Positions 17,504 through 26,563 of a stretch of 64,000 nucleotides of DNA are shown piece by piece. Source of the stretch: Halothiobacillus sp. (lineage in GTDB: Bacteria; Pseudomonadota; Gammaproteobacteria; Halothiobacillales; Halothiobacillaceae); assembly GCA_023255735.1 (NCBI GenBank), contig JAGDVP010000018.1, positions 1-64,000 of the forward strand, given 5' to 3'. The notes beneath the pieces were generated by a model. The model was not told the DNA's origin, ran no database searches, and worked only from the letters and a program-made list of their open reading frames with translations. A program made the translations under genes and the position numbers. The stretch's first letter is position 1. Each line of letters starts with the position of its first letter.

Positions 17504-18769
17504 ATGACCCATGCCCAATGGTTCTTGCTCGTCGGCGGGCTTTTGCTCACGATGGGGCTAACCACTACCTACCTCAAACGCCTGCCCATTACCCCGGCCA
17601 TTGTGTATTTAGCGGTCGGCGTCATCATTGGCCCCACCGTATTTAATGTATTTCATTTCAACCCATTGAAAGATTCAGCCCTGCTTGAAGCGCTCACCGA
17701 GGTGGTGGTGTTGATCTCGCTTTTTTCAGCCGGCGTAAAAATGCCCGTGCCATTCAAACTCGCGCAGTGGCGCGCGCCGATTATGCTCGCAACCGTGTCG
17801 ATGGTAGCCAGCGTGGCCTTGGTGGCGGCCTTTGCCTGCTGGGTGATGGGGCTGCCGATTGGCCTTGGCGTCTTGCTAGGCGCCATTTTAGCGCCCACGG
17901 ATCCGGTGCTCGCCACCGAAGTGCAAAGCCGCCACCCCGGCGATCGGGATCGGTTGCGGTTTACGCTCACCGCCGAAGCCGGCATGAACGATGGCAGCGC
18001 GTTTCCGTTTGTGATGCTGGGCTTAGGCTTACTCGGCCTGCATGATTTGGGCGATTATGGCCTGCATTGGTTTTGGGTGGATGTGGTGTGGGCTACGGTA
18101 GCGGCTCTGGCCATTGGGGTAGCCAGTGGTGCCGCGCTGGCTTGGATCAGCGCCAAACTGCGCACCGCGAAGCCTCGGCACGAATTACTGGATGATTTTT
18201 TAGGCTTAGGCTTAATTGGCGTGGTGTATGCCCTGTGTGTTTTTGCCGATGCCTGGGGCTTTTTAGCCGTATTTTTTGCGGCCGTAGCCCTGCGGCAAAC
18301 CGAGTTATGGTTGCAACACAAGCCGGCCACCGCGCCCGCAGCGATTGGTGCGCCCAGCGCCGAGCCGCCGCAGCCCACCGTCAGCGGCGGGGCTTTAATC
18401 TTCAAAGAGCATTTAGAGCGGCTCTCCGAAGTGGTACTCATATTGCTCATCGGCGGCACTTTGTTTACCAACTCGTGGAGCTGGCCTGTGGTCATAATGG
18501 CGGCGTTTTTATTCTTTGTTGCCCGCCCGCTCAGTGTGCTTATCGGGCTTGTTGCCACCCGTGTGCCATGGCGCACGCGCGGCATGATGGGCTGGTTTGG
18601 CGTGCGCGGCATCGGCTCGCTGTATTATTTAATGTACGCCATACAACACGGTTTGCCGGTGCCGATGGCGATGACCTTAATTCAATTCACCTTGATTGCC
18701 GTGACACTTTCCATCATTGTGCATGGCATTACCGTTAAACCTTTGATGAACCGCTTTGCGCATCACTGA
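17504..18769 (+). CDS. CPA1-type cation:proton antiporter
   Basis: A 421-residue inner-membrane protein with 11-12 hydrophobic helices. The core motif APTDPVLATEVQ (about residue 130) and the following TAEAGMNDGSAFPF are the ion-binding region of NhaP-type Na+/H+ or K+/H+ antiporters. A cytoplasmic loop of about 35 residues rich in Pro and Ala lies near residue 285. It most likely exchanges Na+ or K+ for H+ in pH or salt adaptation; the ion cannot be told from sequence. A perfect palindrome lies upstream. Confidence 0.88.
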   Translation: MTHAQWFLLVGGLLLTMGLTTTYLKRLPITPAIVYLAVGVIIGPTVFNVFHFNPLKDSALLEALTEVVVLISLFSAGVKMPVPFKLAQWRAPIMLATVSMVASVALVAAFACWVMGLPIGLGVLLGAILAPTDPVLATEVQSRHPGDRDRLRFTLTAEAGMNDGSAFPFVMLGLGLLGLHDLGDYGLHWFWVDVVWATVAALAIGVASGAALAWISAKLRTAKPRHELLDDFLGLGLIGVVYALCVFADAWGFLAVFFAAVALRQTELWLQHKPATAPAAIGAPSAEPPQPTVSGGALIFKEHLERLSEVVLILLIGGTLFTNSWSWPVVIMAAFLFFVARPLSVLIGLVATRVPWRTRGMMGWFGVRGIGSLYYLMYAIQHGLPVPMAMTLIQFTLIAVTLSIIVHGITVKPLMNRFAHH

Positions 18770-18794
18770 TGCACCAATCTTCGGAGAACCGCCC

Positions 18795-19028
18795 ATGAGC
18801 GACAACAACGCCCAAATTTTGCTCGAAAGCGTCATGAAAGCGGCCATTGATGCCGCTCGGCAGCTCAAAGAACCCGCCGCCGCAGGCGATGTCTTCTCGC
18901 AAGGCGAGATCATGGCCTATTACGACATATTAGATGTCATCAAAGAGCAAGCTGAGCTTGCCGGCATTGAATTTGACGACCTGGAACTCGCCGAGTTCGA
19001 CCCAGACGAGCTCTTGCCCGAGGAATAA
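18795..19028 (+). CDS. Small acidic protein of unknown function
   Basis: 77 residues with no membrane helix, very acidic at the C-terminus (EFDDLELAEFDPDELLPEE). I do not recognise the family. It is 25 nt after the antiporter gene on the same strand, with GGAGAA before the ATG at 18795, so it is probably co-transcribed with the antiporter. It is likely cytoplasmic, mostly helical and possibly a small regulator or accessory protein, but that is a guess. Confidence 0.65.
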   Translation: MSDNNAQILLESVMKAAIDAARQLKEPAAAGDVFSQGEIMAYYDILDVIKEQAELAGIEFDDLELAEFDPDELLPEE

Positions 19029-19046
19029 CCCCGCCTTGCGCGCCAA

Positions 19047-19092
19047 CCGCATCCTCTACCCGCATCCTCTACCCGCATCCTCTACCCGCATC
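19047..19092. repeat. 13-bp tandem repeat, 3.5 copies
   Basis: CCGCATCCTCTAC is repeated exactly at 19047-19059, 19060-19072 and 19073-19085, followed by a partial copy to 19092. It lies in the untranslated gap between the small acidic gene and the thioredoxin gene, just before its ribosome binding site. The copy number could vary by slippage between strains. Confidence 0.9.
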
Positions 19093-19104
19093 AAGGAGCC
19101 CGCT

Positions 19105-19722
19105 ATGCCCACCTGCCGCATCACCCCCATCGTTCGCCGCGCAAGCTGGCTTGGCATCACGCTTTTGCTCGCCGTGTTCGGCCGCAGCGCCTTCGCAAAC
19201 CCAGCACCCAGCCCCCAACATGTACCCGCCCAACAAGCCCCTGGCCAAACCGATGGCGTGGCCATGCTGGGCAAGGTCGCCTTTGTTGATCACCTAACCA
19301 ACCTGCCCTTGGATTTTGCCGTGATGCGGGAAAAACACCTCCCGATGATGATTTTCTTCCACGCAAGCTACTGCGGTTATTGCAATCAGGTGGATGACCA
19401 GTTTCTCATCCCCATGCGCACCGATCCCGAATTTGAAGGCCGCCTTTTGATTCGCCGCGTGAAAATTGATGCCGACACCACCTACATCGGGCTGGATGGC
19501 AAAACGCACGATTACCCCTATCTTGCCAACCAGCTCGGCGTGCGCGGCGTGCCTTATATCCTGTTTTTAGCGCCCGATGGCTCGCGCATTACCTCCATCC
19601 AAGGCACCGCCTACGATTACTACGGTTATTACTTAAGCCAAGATATTAACCTTGCCACCGACTGCGCCAAAAACCCCGGCCAACCAAAATGCGATGGCCG
19701 CAAGGATGGGGCGGGGTTGTAG
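19105..19722 (+). CDS. Periplasmic SoxW-like thioredoxin
   Basis: 205 residues. A signal peptide (hydrophobic core residues 15-26, ending SAFA) leads to a thioredoxin-fold domain with SYCGYC (Cys90, Cys93) and a cis-proline GVRGVPYILFL segment. Two further cysteines near the end (DCAKNPGQPKCDG) could form a structural disulfide. It resembles SoxW-type thioredoxins of sulfur oxidation and thioredoxin-fold stress proteins. AAGGAG at 19093-19098 serves the ATG at 19105. A strong terminator follows at 19745. A role with Sox proteins is inference; none is in this window. Confidence 0.78.
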   Translation: MPTCRITPIVRRASWLGITLLLAVFGRSAFANPAPSPQHVPAQQAPGQTDGVAMLGKVAFVDHLTNLPLDFAVMREKHLPMMIFFHASYCGYCNQVDDQFLIPMRTDPEFEGRLLIRRVKIDADTTYIGLDGKTHDYPYLANQLGVRGVPYILFLAPDGSRITSIQGTAYDYYGYYLSQDINLATDCAKNPGQPKCDGRKDGAGL

Positions 19723-19744
19723 CCCGCCTGCCCCAATACCCAAT

Positions 19745-19772
19745 AAAAAAGCCCCGCAGTGCGGGGTTTTTT
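19745..19772. terminator. Strong bidirectional rho-independent terminator
   Basis: A6 at 19745-19750, then CCCCGC at 19752-19757 pairing with GCGGGG at 19761-19766 over an AGT loop, then T6. The A and T runs on both sides would serve both the thioredoxin gene and the converging batD operon. Confidence 0.92.
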
Positions 19773-19779
19773 GCCTTCG

Positions 19780-21189
19780 CTAAGGCCGATTGCGCGCCAC
19801 ACGCCTGCCGCCCACATCCTGGCTAAAAAACACCAAAGGCAGCCAACGCACCAATTCGGCCTGCGTGGTGTGCCAATCTAAAGCGTGATTGGCGGGCGGG
19901 GCGGCAGCGAAGCAGGCGGCATCCAGCGAGTGCAACGCAGCCATAAAGCAAGGATTAGGCGCGCGCGCCATCATGCCTTGAGTTGTGGCCTCGCCGGTCA
20001 GCGCCCGCAGCACGTCTAACGCGGCTTGCGGGCTTGGGCATTGCGCCAAGCGCCGTTGGGCGGCACTGTGGCGCCGCCGCTGGGCAACCCGCCGAGACCC
20101 ATCGCGCAAGGCAAAGCCCAGAGCATAAAGCGCAACCAGCGCAAGCGCCAAGCGCCACCCCCAAAATGCTGCTGCCTGCAGCAGTTGCGCGCGCGCAGTG
20201 GGTTGCCAGTTGAGCGTTTGGGTGGGCAGCTTAGCGGCAGACAGCGCCGCGCCCGGCTCTTCCTCGTGGCTGTTGATATAAGGCAAGCGCAAGGCGGGCA
20301 GCTCGCCTGAGGTGGCATTTTGACTTTCGGGGGCGGGTAACAACGGGATGCGGATATCAAAAGTTTGTGCCAGCGGGTCATCGGCGGGAACAGGGTCGTT
20401 CGGTGATAAGCGAACCTCTGCTGCGCCAAGCGCCAACGCCTCGCTGCCAATGAGTTGCTCATCGAGCATCTCGGCCAGCGCGTGTTCGGTTAGCCCGCGG
20501 CCGGTGACGCGCAGCTGCCAATCAACCGGCTCGCCGGCATAAAGCGGCGGCAAGGGCATTTGAACCAAGCGCAAAGGGGGTGTCACAGGGATAGATTCCG
20601 GCCAAAAGGCGGGGAGCGGGCGCACGCTGAGGCTGCGCGCCACGGGAATAAAAGCGTCATTGCTGGTAGGCTCGCCCACCATTTGAAACGTCATTTCGGC
20701 AAATTCTAACGGGATGATGCCCCCTGAGAGCGCGGTAACCGCAAAGCGATACACCCGCACATTCGCCAGGCGACCATCCACCGTCTCCAACCCTTGGCTG
20801 ATGCTAATGCGGCGGGTCGTGATGCGCGCACCAAACGGGCGATGCAAGGTAAGTGAGGCGATATTTTTCGTGCGATCAATCACCGTTAAGGTCACTAAAA
20901 AAGGCGCGCGTTGCAGCAACCCCTGCGGCGGCACGGTGATTTCGGTGCGCACGCTCACCCCTTGGGGCAGCTGGCCTGCGCCATCGGTGCTATCCAGCGC
21001 CGTTGTGGGCGCCAGCGGATGCACGGGAGCAAATGGTTGCGGCGTACCGAAAGATGTGGTACCCACCGTTTGCGGCTGGTTTTGCGGCGTGGGAATATCA
21101 AAAGCCCACGCGGTGCCGAGCGCCCCCCCGAGCGCAACGCCGAGCCCGCACAAAAGCCTCAGCCAGAACCACAACGGGGGCGCGCGCAT
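19780..21189 (-). CDS. batD: BatD-like protein (oxygen tolerance family)
   Basis: A 469-residue envelope protein. An N-terminal hydrophobic segment (residues 8-30) acts as signal or anchor, large beta-sandwich repeats typical of BatD follow, and one membrane helix near residue 330 precedes a short cytoplasmic tail. BatD proteins accompany MoxR ATPases and VWA membrane proteins and are thought to help assembly or stability of envelope complexes. Its start shares one base with the batB stop (TGATG). It ends the long minus-strand operon, next to the terminator at 19745. Confidence 0.82.
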   Translation of the reverse strand: MRAPPLWFWLRLLCGLGVALGGALGTAWAFDIPTPQNQPQTVGTTSFGTPQPFAPVHPLAPTTALDSTDGAGQLPQGVSVRTEITVPPQGLLQRAPFLVTLTVIDRTKNIASLTLHRPFGARITTRRISISQGLETVDGRLANVRVYRFAVTALSGGIIPLEFAEMTFQMVGEPTSNDAFIPVARSLSVRPLPAFWPESIPVTPPLRLVQMPLPPLYAGEPVDWQLRVTGRGLTEHALAEMLDEQLIGSEALALGAAEVRLSPNDPVPADDPLAQTFDIRIPLLPAPESQNATSGELPALRLPYINSHEEEPGAALSAAKLPTQTLNWQPTARAQLLQAAAFWGWRLALALVALYALGFALRDGSRRVAQRRRHSAAQRRLAQCPSPQAALDVLRALTGEATTQGMMARAPNPCFMAALHSLDAACFAAAPPANHALDWHTTQAELVRWLPLVFFSQDVGGRRVARNRP

Positions 21190-23120
21190 CAGGGTTGCCT
21201 CGAGCGAGATGCAGCCGCAGGCGCCTCGGGCGCTAAAGCGGGGACATGGTAGGGCTGTTGGCGCAATAGGCCATCGAGCAGGGGCGCGGGCTGATCGTGA
21301 ATCAGGTTGAGTTTAGCCCGGGCGCTGGTGGCATTCGCCTCGTTGAGCTCAAAAGTTGTGGCGTTGGGCGGGGGACTGATCGCCGCACGGCCGGCTGCAC
21401 CGCCAAGCACACCTTGCGTTTTTTGAATTTCTTGATCCATTTTGCTGTGCGCGGGGTCAACAGAATAGCCATATTGCGCGATTTGAAGCCCTTGAAACTT
21501 GGGGCTGTCTTGGCTGTTTTTCGCTGCAGTTTGCAGAATTTTTTGCACGATATCGCGATTCACAAGCGCGGCATCGGCCAGAACCGTATCGACCTGAGCC
21601 GCATGAGCCTGAGCAATACCAGGAAGGCTTGAAGGCGCCGCTGCCAGGCCAAGCACATAGTTAAACGCCGCCAACGCATCGGGGTATCGCCCCGTAAGCA
21701 CCAGCGCATCGCCTAAATTAAACGCCGCCAGCGCCTGATCTTGTGGGGTGGTGGCAAGCCAGAGTGCCGTTTGCAGTTGGTTCACCGCAAACACGAAATC
21801 TGCCCGCCGCAAGGCGGCCACCCCGGCGCCCAAGCGCGCAGCAAACCCCTTGGCCGCACCAAAAGCCACCTGCGCCTCGGCGTAATCGCCTTGTTTAAGC
21901 GCCGCATTGCCGGCGGTGATTTGGGCTTGCACACCCCTTTGATTAAGCCAAGCGGCTGAGTCACCGGCCCATGCGGGCGCAGGCAGCACAGAGGCCACCA
22001 TTGATACGGCCAGCACCATCATCAGCACGGCGGGCACTGAGGTGATGCGGGGCGGCAGAGTTGCCACCAACACCCCAATCGCCGCAAGCCAGGTCAACAA
22101 CAAGGGCAAGGCATGCAATGAGCGAGTTTGGCCACCTAGGGCGAACTTGGGGGCTAAGTTGGGCAGGGCGGCGACGGCTTCCCGCACGAAATGCTCATCG
22201 CTCGGCACGGTGCCTGTGATACCCGCGGCGCCCCCAGTGATTTTTGCCAGTTCAGCGACGCGGGCGGGGGCGGGTGTGCTGGTGATGAAGGTGCCTTCAG
22301 CGGTTTTCATGGGCAGACCATCTTGAAGCAAGGGGCCGCCCTGCTGAGCTTGGGTGAGCGCAATGAGCCGAATATGGGCTTGATTTAAGGCCTCGGCACC
22401 GGCCAGCTGCTGGCTGCCAAGCGCACCCGCAAAACTTTGCGCATCGCCACTGGTAAGCCATATAACCGCCCCGCCCTGCATCTCGGGCATTTGGGCGATC
22501 CAGTTAAAGGCGGTGCTAGGGCGGGGGATTGCCAGCGGATGGGGCAATGCCGCAATTTGTTTAAGATAAAAAGGCAGCAACTGAGGGTCGGCGGCAGGCG
22601 GCAACAGCAAGCCGGCCTCATCGGCATAAACCATTAACCCCAGACGGCGATCGGGGAAGTTTTGGGCAAGCAACCCCACTAAAGTTACCGCGCGTGCCAG
22701 CCGATTAGGCGAAACATCGGCCACGCTCATGGCGGCAGAATCATCGATCAAAAACATGAGCGGCGGGCGGGTTTGCAGTGCTTCATCGGCGGCTTTGGGC
22801 ACGCGCGGATCGGCCAAACTCAAACCCAAACCCAGCCAAAACACCCAAGATAACCCCCACACGACGCGACGGCGTGTTTGATGCGCCTTTGAGGAGGCAA
22901 AGACCAGCGCCCAAGGTTGCAGCGGCGTATCGGCATAATGGCGCAGCGTTTGACGCCGCCGCCACTGCGCGATGAGCAACAGCAAGGGCAGCACCCAAAG
23001 CGCTAAAAAGGCCGGTTGCGCCAATTGCGGCCACACCCAGCCGCCACGAACAGATTGCGCCACCCACACCAGCACATCATGCATCCCCAGCGCTGTCGCA
23101 AAATCAGCGGGCAGGCTCAT
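21189..23120 (-). CDS. batB: BatB-like VWA protein fused to TPR (BatC) domain
   Basis: A 643-residue protein with an N-terminal pair of membrane helices, a periplasmic von Willebrand A domain (about residues 90-290), a further membrane helix near 335-370 and a TPR region (about 395-515) of the kind found in BatC. A Gln/Pro-rich tail ends it. The metal-ion-dependent adhesion motif reads DDSAAMS where DxSxS is expected, so the second serine is replaced by alanine. Batlike VWA proteins work with the MoxR ATPase. Start and stop overlap neighbours by 4 nt and 1 nt. Confidence 0.82.
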   Translation of the reverse strand: MSLPADFATALGMHDVLVWVAQSVRGGWVWPQLAQPAFLALWVLPLLLLIAQWRRRQTLRHYADTPLQPWALVFASSKAHQTRRRVVWGLSWVFWLGLGLSLADPRVPKAADEALQTRPPLMFLIDDSAAMSVADVSPNRLARAVTLVGLLAQNFPDRRLGLMVYADEAGLLLPPAADPQLLPFYLKQIAALPHPLAIPRPSTAFNWIAQMPEMQGGAVIWLTSGDAQSFAGALGSQQLAGAEALNQAHIRLIALTQAQQGGPLLQDGLPMKTAEGTFITSTPAPARVAELAKITGGAAGITGTVPSDEHFVREAVAALPNLAPKFALGGQTRSLHALPLLLTWLAAIGVLVATLPPRITSVPAVLMMVLAVSMVASVLPAPAWAGDSAAWLNQRGVQAQITAGNAALKQGDYAEAQVAFGAAKGFAARLGAGVAALRRADFVFAVNQLQTALWLATTPQDQALAAFNLGDALVLTGRYPDALAAFNYVLGLAAAPSSLPGIAQAHAAQVDTVLADAALVNRDIVQKILQTAAKNSQDSPKFQGLQIAQYGYSVDPAHSKMDQEIQKTQGVLGGAAGRAAISPPPNATTFELNEANATSARAKLNLIHDQPAPLLDGLLRQQPYHVPALAPEAPAAASRSRQP

Positions 23121-24088
23121 GCGCGCCCTCCTTGGTCACGAATCAAAAGCCCCTGCGCGGCCAAAAGCAATGCGGCGGTCAGCAAGAGCAAGCCTGCGTA
23201 TAAAGGCCACTGTTGGCGTTCGGTGGGACGCGCGGATATCGGGGTTTCGCTCGCGGCAATTTGGTTGGCAACCGCATTCATGGCCGCCAAATCGCCCGCC
23301 AGAATGGGCTTGCCGCCGGTGAGATCGGCCAATTGAGCCAGGCTTGGCTGGCCATCATCCGGGGTGCTGCCAACAGGCGCGAGATTCACGGTATAAATGT
23401 GAATATCGTGCGCGTGCGCCAATGCCAAGGCTTCCGCCGGTGTCATCAGGCCGCCGGTGCTAAAGCCATCGGTCCACACCACCAAAAGCGGCGCGGGCTG
23501 CCCAGCTTGGCTTGTGGCGGCAATGTGGGAAATCGCGACGGCCAAGCCATCGCCAAGCGCCGTGTCGGAGCCATTAATGCCGGCGGTGAGTTGCCGGACC
23601 CAATAGGTGATGACCGCATGATCGGCCGTCATGGGCACAAGCGTACCGGCTGAGCCTGTGACCACCACCACCGAAAATCGATCGTGCGGACGCGCGGCAA
23701 TAAAACGCAGCAACCCTTGGCGCATCGCCGCCATACGGGAGATAAACTGGCCGTTTTCGGTGGGAAAATCCTCGGCTTGCATACTGGGGCTGGCATCCAC
23801 TACGAGCAAAATCGAACGCGCGGGCGGGGGCGCGGGGATAAAATCGCCCTGCCATGTGGGGTCGGTTAGCGTCAAAACCAGGGCAGCATAGGCCGCAAGC
23901 CAAAGCCCGGGCACCCAACGCGCCGCGCGTGAGGGCCTTAAGGGTGCATCAAGGCCAGTTATGAGGGGATGGCGCAGCATGATCGACGCCGCGCGCGCCG
24001 AAACCAATCGGCGCAAAGGCGCCCATAACCACGGCAACGGTATCAGCGCCAAAAGCCACAACGGGGCGGCAAGCGACAGGGCGCTCAT
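23117..24088 (-). CDS. batA: BatA-like VWA membrane protein
   Basis: A 323-residue protein with two N-terminal membrane helices (LWLLALIPLPWLW; YAALVLTLTD), a VWA domain with canonical DxSxS (LVVDASPSMQAED) and a C-terminal membrane helix followed by a short basic tail. I chose the ATG at 24088, which shares a base with the upstream stop (TGATG); the longer frame has no family sequence. It should work with the BatB protein and the MoxR chaperone as part of a membrane VWA-AAA+ system. Confidence 0.82.
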   Translation of the reverse strand: MSALSLAAPLWLLALIPLPWLWAPLRRLVSARAASIMLRHPLITGLDAPLRPSRAARWVPGLWLAAYAALVLTLTDPTWQGDFIPAPPPARSILLVVDASPSMQAEDFPTENGQFISRMAAMRQGLLRFIAARPHDRFSVVVVTGSAGTLVPMTADHAVITYWVRQLTAGINGSDTALGDGLAVAISHIAATSQAGQPAPLLVVWTDGFSTGGLMTPAEALALAHAHDIHIYTVNLAPVGSTPDDGQPSLAQLADLTGGKPILAGDLAAMNAVANQIAASETPISARPTERQQWPLYAGLLLLTAALLLAAQGLLIRDQGGRA

Positions 24089-24603
24089 CACGCGCGCACC
24101 GCGTTCGGCGCAATCGCGGCACGCGGCACACACCGCGATTGCCGCGCCATGTGGGATAGCAGCGCTTGCCAGGTCTCTGGCGGGGCGGGCAGGCCAAAGC
24201 GCAGGCGATCGAGCTTCGCGATTAAATCTTGCCACGGTGGGGGTAATCTCGCTCGGTCCACCGCAGGCTGCATCGCAAAATAACGCGCCAGCGCCCACAT
24301 GAGCGCAGGCCCCACTGATTGCGGCACGGCCTCGGGCGCCCGACGGATGAGTTTTGATAACCTTTTAAGTTGAAACCGCAGCACCCGCCCTCGCCAATCG
24401 CGCGCCAGCCAGAGCCCTATGATGATGAGCATCCCCGCCATCAGCCCCGCCAAAATTAAGGCGATGCTGTGCTGCTGCCACAGCGAACCTATGGCCACCT
24501 GCATCTGTTCGGCTGGGGTTGTGGGCGGTGCAATCCAAATATCCACCAAGCCCTTGGGCACTAAATCTGGCAGGCTGCCAGGCGGGTGAATCAGCGGCCT
24601 CAT
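24088..24603 (-). CDS. DUF4381 family membrane protein
   Basis: A 171-residue protein with one central membrane helix (about 45-65) and a helical cytoplasmic C-terminal half with RLPPPWQDLIAKLDRLRFG. It fits DUF4381, which is nearly always found between DUF58 and BatA genes of MoxR operons. The function is unknown. The ATG at 24603 overlaps the DUF58 stop by 4 nt (ATGA) and its own stop shares a base with batA. Confidence 0.75.
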   Translation of the reverse strand: MRPLIHPPGSLPDLVPKGLVDIWIAPPTTPAEQMQVAIGSLWQQHSIALILAGLMAGMLIIIGLWLARDWRGRVLRFQLKRLSKLIRRAPEAVPQSVGPALMWALARYFAMQPAVDRARLPPPWQDLIAKLDRLRFGLPAPPETWQALLSHMARQSRCVPRAAIAPNAVRA

Positions 24604-25586
24604 GGCGATGGCTCCGTGCCGCCATAACGAAGCTGAGTGGCGCATTGCGTGAAAAGCGCCTGCACGCTGGTGGGGGTTGAAACCGCGCTCACGCGCCCGC
24701 CCACCACCATGGCCAAATCACGCACGGCGTCGAGCCGCTGTGCAAAGCGGGCAGCCAGTTCCGCCCGCAGAGCCGATTGATGCGTATCGAGCCGCACGGG
24801 GTGCGAAGGCGGCGAGGCTGCAAAGGTAACGGTACCGAGATCGGGGAGCTCGACCTCCGCCGGATCAAACAGCGTAAAAAACCAAAGCTGGTGGCGTTCG
24901 GCCAGTGGCAGCCAGCCTTGCAAGTGAGGGTCGGCGGCAAAATCGGCCTGAAAATCCCCCAGCACGATAATCAGCTGCCCGGCAGGCAAACTATGCGCTA
25001 AACGCTGGCGAAAACCCGCCCAATCAATCGCGTGCAGGGCGGCGGGCTGATCTAGCCACGCGGCCAGTTCATGCAGGGTATTGAGCAAGCGCGCGCGACT
25101 GGTGCTGGGGTGGCGCGGGCTTTGGTCGCTAAGCCCGGGGGTGTGCAAACCTACCGCTAAATTTTGGTGCAAGGCTGCCGCCGTGAGCAAATGCGCCAAC
25201 GTTAAGGCTTGCGTGATTTTGAGCTGGTAGCGCGTGCCAAAAAACATCGACTCGCTGGTATCGAGCACAATATGACACTGGCGCTGCGCCGGTTCGCGGA
25301 AAATGCGCACCATAGGCTCGGTCGTGCGCGCTGAAATACGCCAATCGATGAGTGAGGCCGGCTCGCCCGGCTGATAGGCGCGCAAGAGCTCAAAGTCCAT
25401 CCCTTGCCCCAGCCGAGCCGCACGCTGATCGCCCGGCAAAAGCACCGATACCGGCGGGTTCTCGGTGGTTAAATCGGGCAGCTCGGCGCCCAATTGCCAA
25501 GCTTCAGAGGTCGCTTGCGCAGTGGGCGCCACACTGGCCTTAGGCGACACGGGGCGGGTTTTAGCAGAAAAAAATGCGCGAAACAC
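24600..25586 (-). CDS. DUF58 domain (VWA-like) protein
   Basis: A 328-residue cytoplasmic protein. The DUF58 signature is in the middle: LRAYQPGEPASLIDWRISART, then IVLDTSESMFFGTRYQLKI, which keeps the DxSxS metal motif. The arginine-rich start and the P/A-rich N-terminal 30 residues are outside the domain. DUF58 proteins are encoded with MoxR ATPases and are thought to act as their adaptors. It lies 2 nt after moxR and overlaps DUF4381 by 4 nt. Confidence 0.85.
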   Translation of the reverse strand: MFRAFFSAKTRPVSPKASVAPTAQATSEAWQLGAELPDLTTENPPVSVLLPGDQRAARLGQGMDFELLRAYQPGEPASLIDWRISARTTEPMVRIFREPAQRQCHIVLDTSESMFFGTRYQLKITQALTLAHLLTAAALHQNLAVGLHTPGLSDQSPRHPSTSRARLLNTLHELAAWLDQPAALHAIDWAGFRQRLAHSLPAGQLIIVLGDFQADFAADPHLQGWLPLAERHQLWFFTLFDPAEVELPDLGTVTFAASPPSHPVRLDTHQSALRAELAARFAQRLDAVRDLAMVVGGRVSAVSTPTSVQALFTQCATQLRYGGTEPSP

Positions 25587-25588
25587 GA

Positions 25589-26563
25589 TTAAGGCAGCGC
25601 AATTTCAGTACACAAGCGATTAATCAACTGATCGCGATTGAGCCCCGATACCAGCGCTTTGGGGCTTAATATCAGGCGATGGCGCAGCACATCGGGCGCG
25701 AGGGTGAGTAAATCATCCGGCACAATAAAGTCGCGACCATTGAGCCAAGCATAAGCTTGCGCCGATTGCACCCACGCCTGCGCCCCGCGCGGCGAGGCAC
25801 CCACCAGCACCATGCCGGCGAGCGATTCGAGCCCCAAAGCGGCCTTTTCAGGCGCGCGGGTGGCGGCCACCACATCCACCACCCAGCGCTGCAAGGCGGG
25901 GTCACAATGCACGGCTTTAACCGCATCCCGCGCCGCCAGCACTTCATCAACGGTAATCCCCGTGCCGCCCGCAGCCGGTGCGCCGAGCGTGCCCGCCAGC
26001 GTGCGCGCCAAAATAGCGTACTCATCTTGGCGCTCAGGATAGGTGAGCGCCACATGCAGCATAAAGCGATCTAACTGCGCTTCGGGCAAGGGATACGTGC
26101 CGGATTGCTCCAGCGGATTTTGTGTTGCCATCACTAAAAATAACGCGGGCAATTGGCGGGTCTCCCCCGCGACCGTCACCTGCCGCTCGGCCATGGCTTC
26201 AAGCAAGGCCGATTGCACTTTGGCCGGCGCGCGGTTAATTTCATCGGCCAAAATTATCTCGTTGAATAACGGTCCCGGCGCAAACGAAAACGTGCGCGTT
26301 TCGGGGTGATAAACCTCATTGCCCAGTAAATCGGCGGGCAACAAGTCGGGGGTAAATTGCACCCGCTTAAAGCGCGCATGCACCCCATCAGCCAACGCTT
26401 TAACCGCCGTGGTTTTCGCCAACCCCGGCAAGCCCTCAACCAGTAAGTGCCCGCCGGTGAGCAACCCAATAAGCAAACGATCAACTAAATCACGCTGCCC
26501 CACAATGTACTGGGCTAAATGGGCGCGCAGGGCGTGCATCGCGGTGGGTTCGGTCATAGTCAT
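25589..26563 (-). CDS. moxR: MoxR family AAA+ ATPase
   Basis: A 324-residue AAA+ protein. Walker A is GLPGLAKTT (about residue 40), Walker B is ILADEINRAPAKVQ, and the sensor region follows with ATQNPLEQSGTYPLPEAQ, the MoxR signature. These ATPases act as chaperones that insert metal cofactors or mature VWA-containing complexes. I use the ATG at 26563 because it overlaps the ArsR-rhodanese stop by 4 nt (ATGA); an ATG at 26557 is the alternative. The gene is second in a tight minus-strand operon after the sulfur-sensing regulator. Confidence 0.93.
   Translation of the reverse strand: MTMTEPTAMHALRAHLAQYIVGQRDLVDRLLIGLLTGGHLLVEGLPGLAKTTAVKALADGVHARFKRVQFTPDLLPADLLGNEVYHPETRTFSFAPGPLFNEIILADEINRAPAKVQSALLEAMAERQVTVAGETRQLPALFLVMATQNPLEQSGTYPLPEAQLDRFMLHVALTYPERQDEYAILARTLAGTLGAPAAGGTGITVDEVLAARDAVKAVHCDPALQRWVVDVVAATRAPEKAALGLESLAGMVLVGASPRGAQAWVQSAQAYAWLNGRDFIVPDDLLTLAPDVLRHRLILSPKALVSGLNRDQLINRLCTEIALP

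Noticed and set aside
20026-21310. Long plus-strand frames over the bat operon
   Set aside because: Arg/Pro/Ala-rich and fully antisense to well-supported genes.
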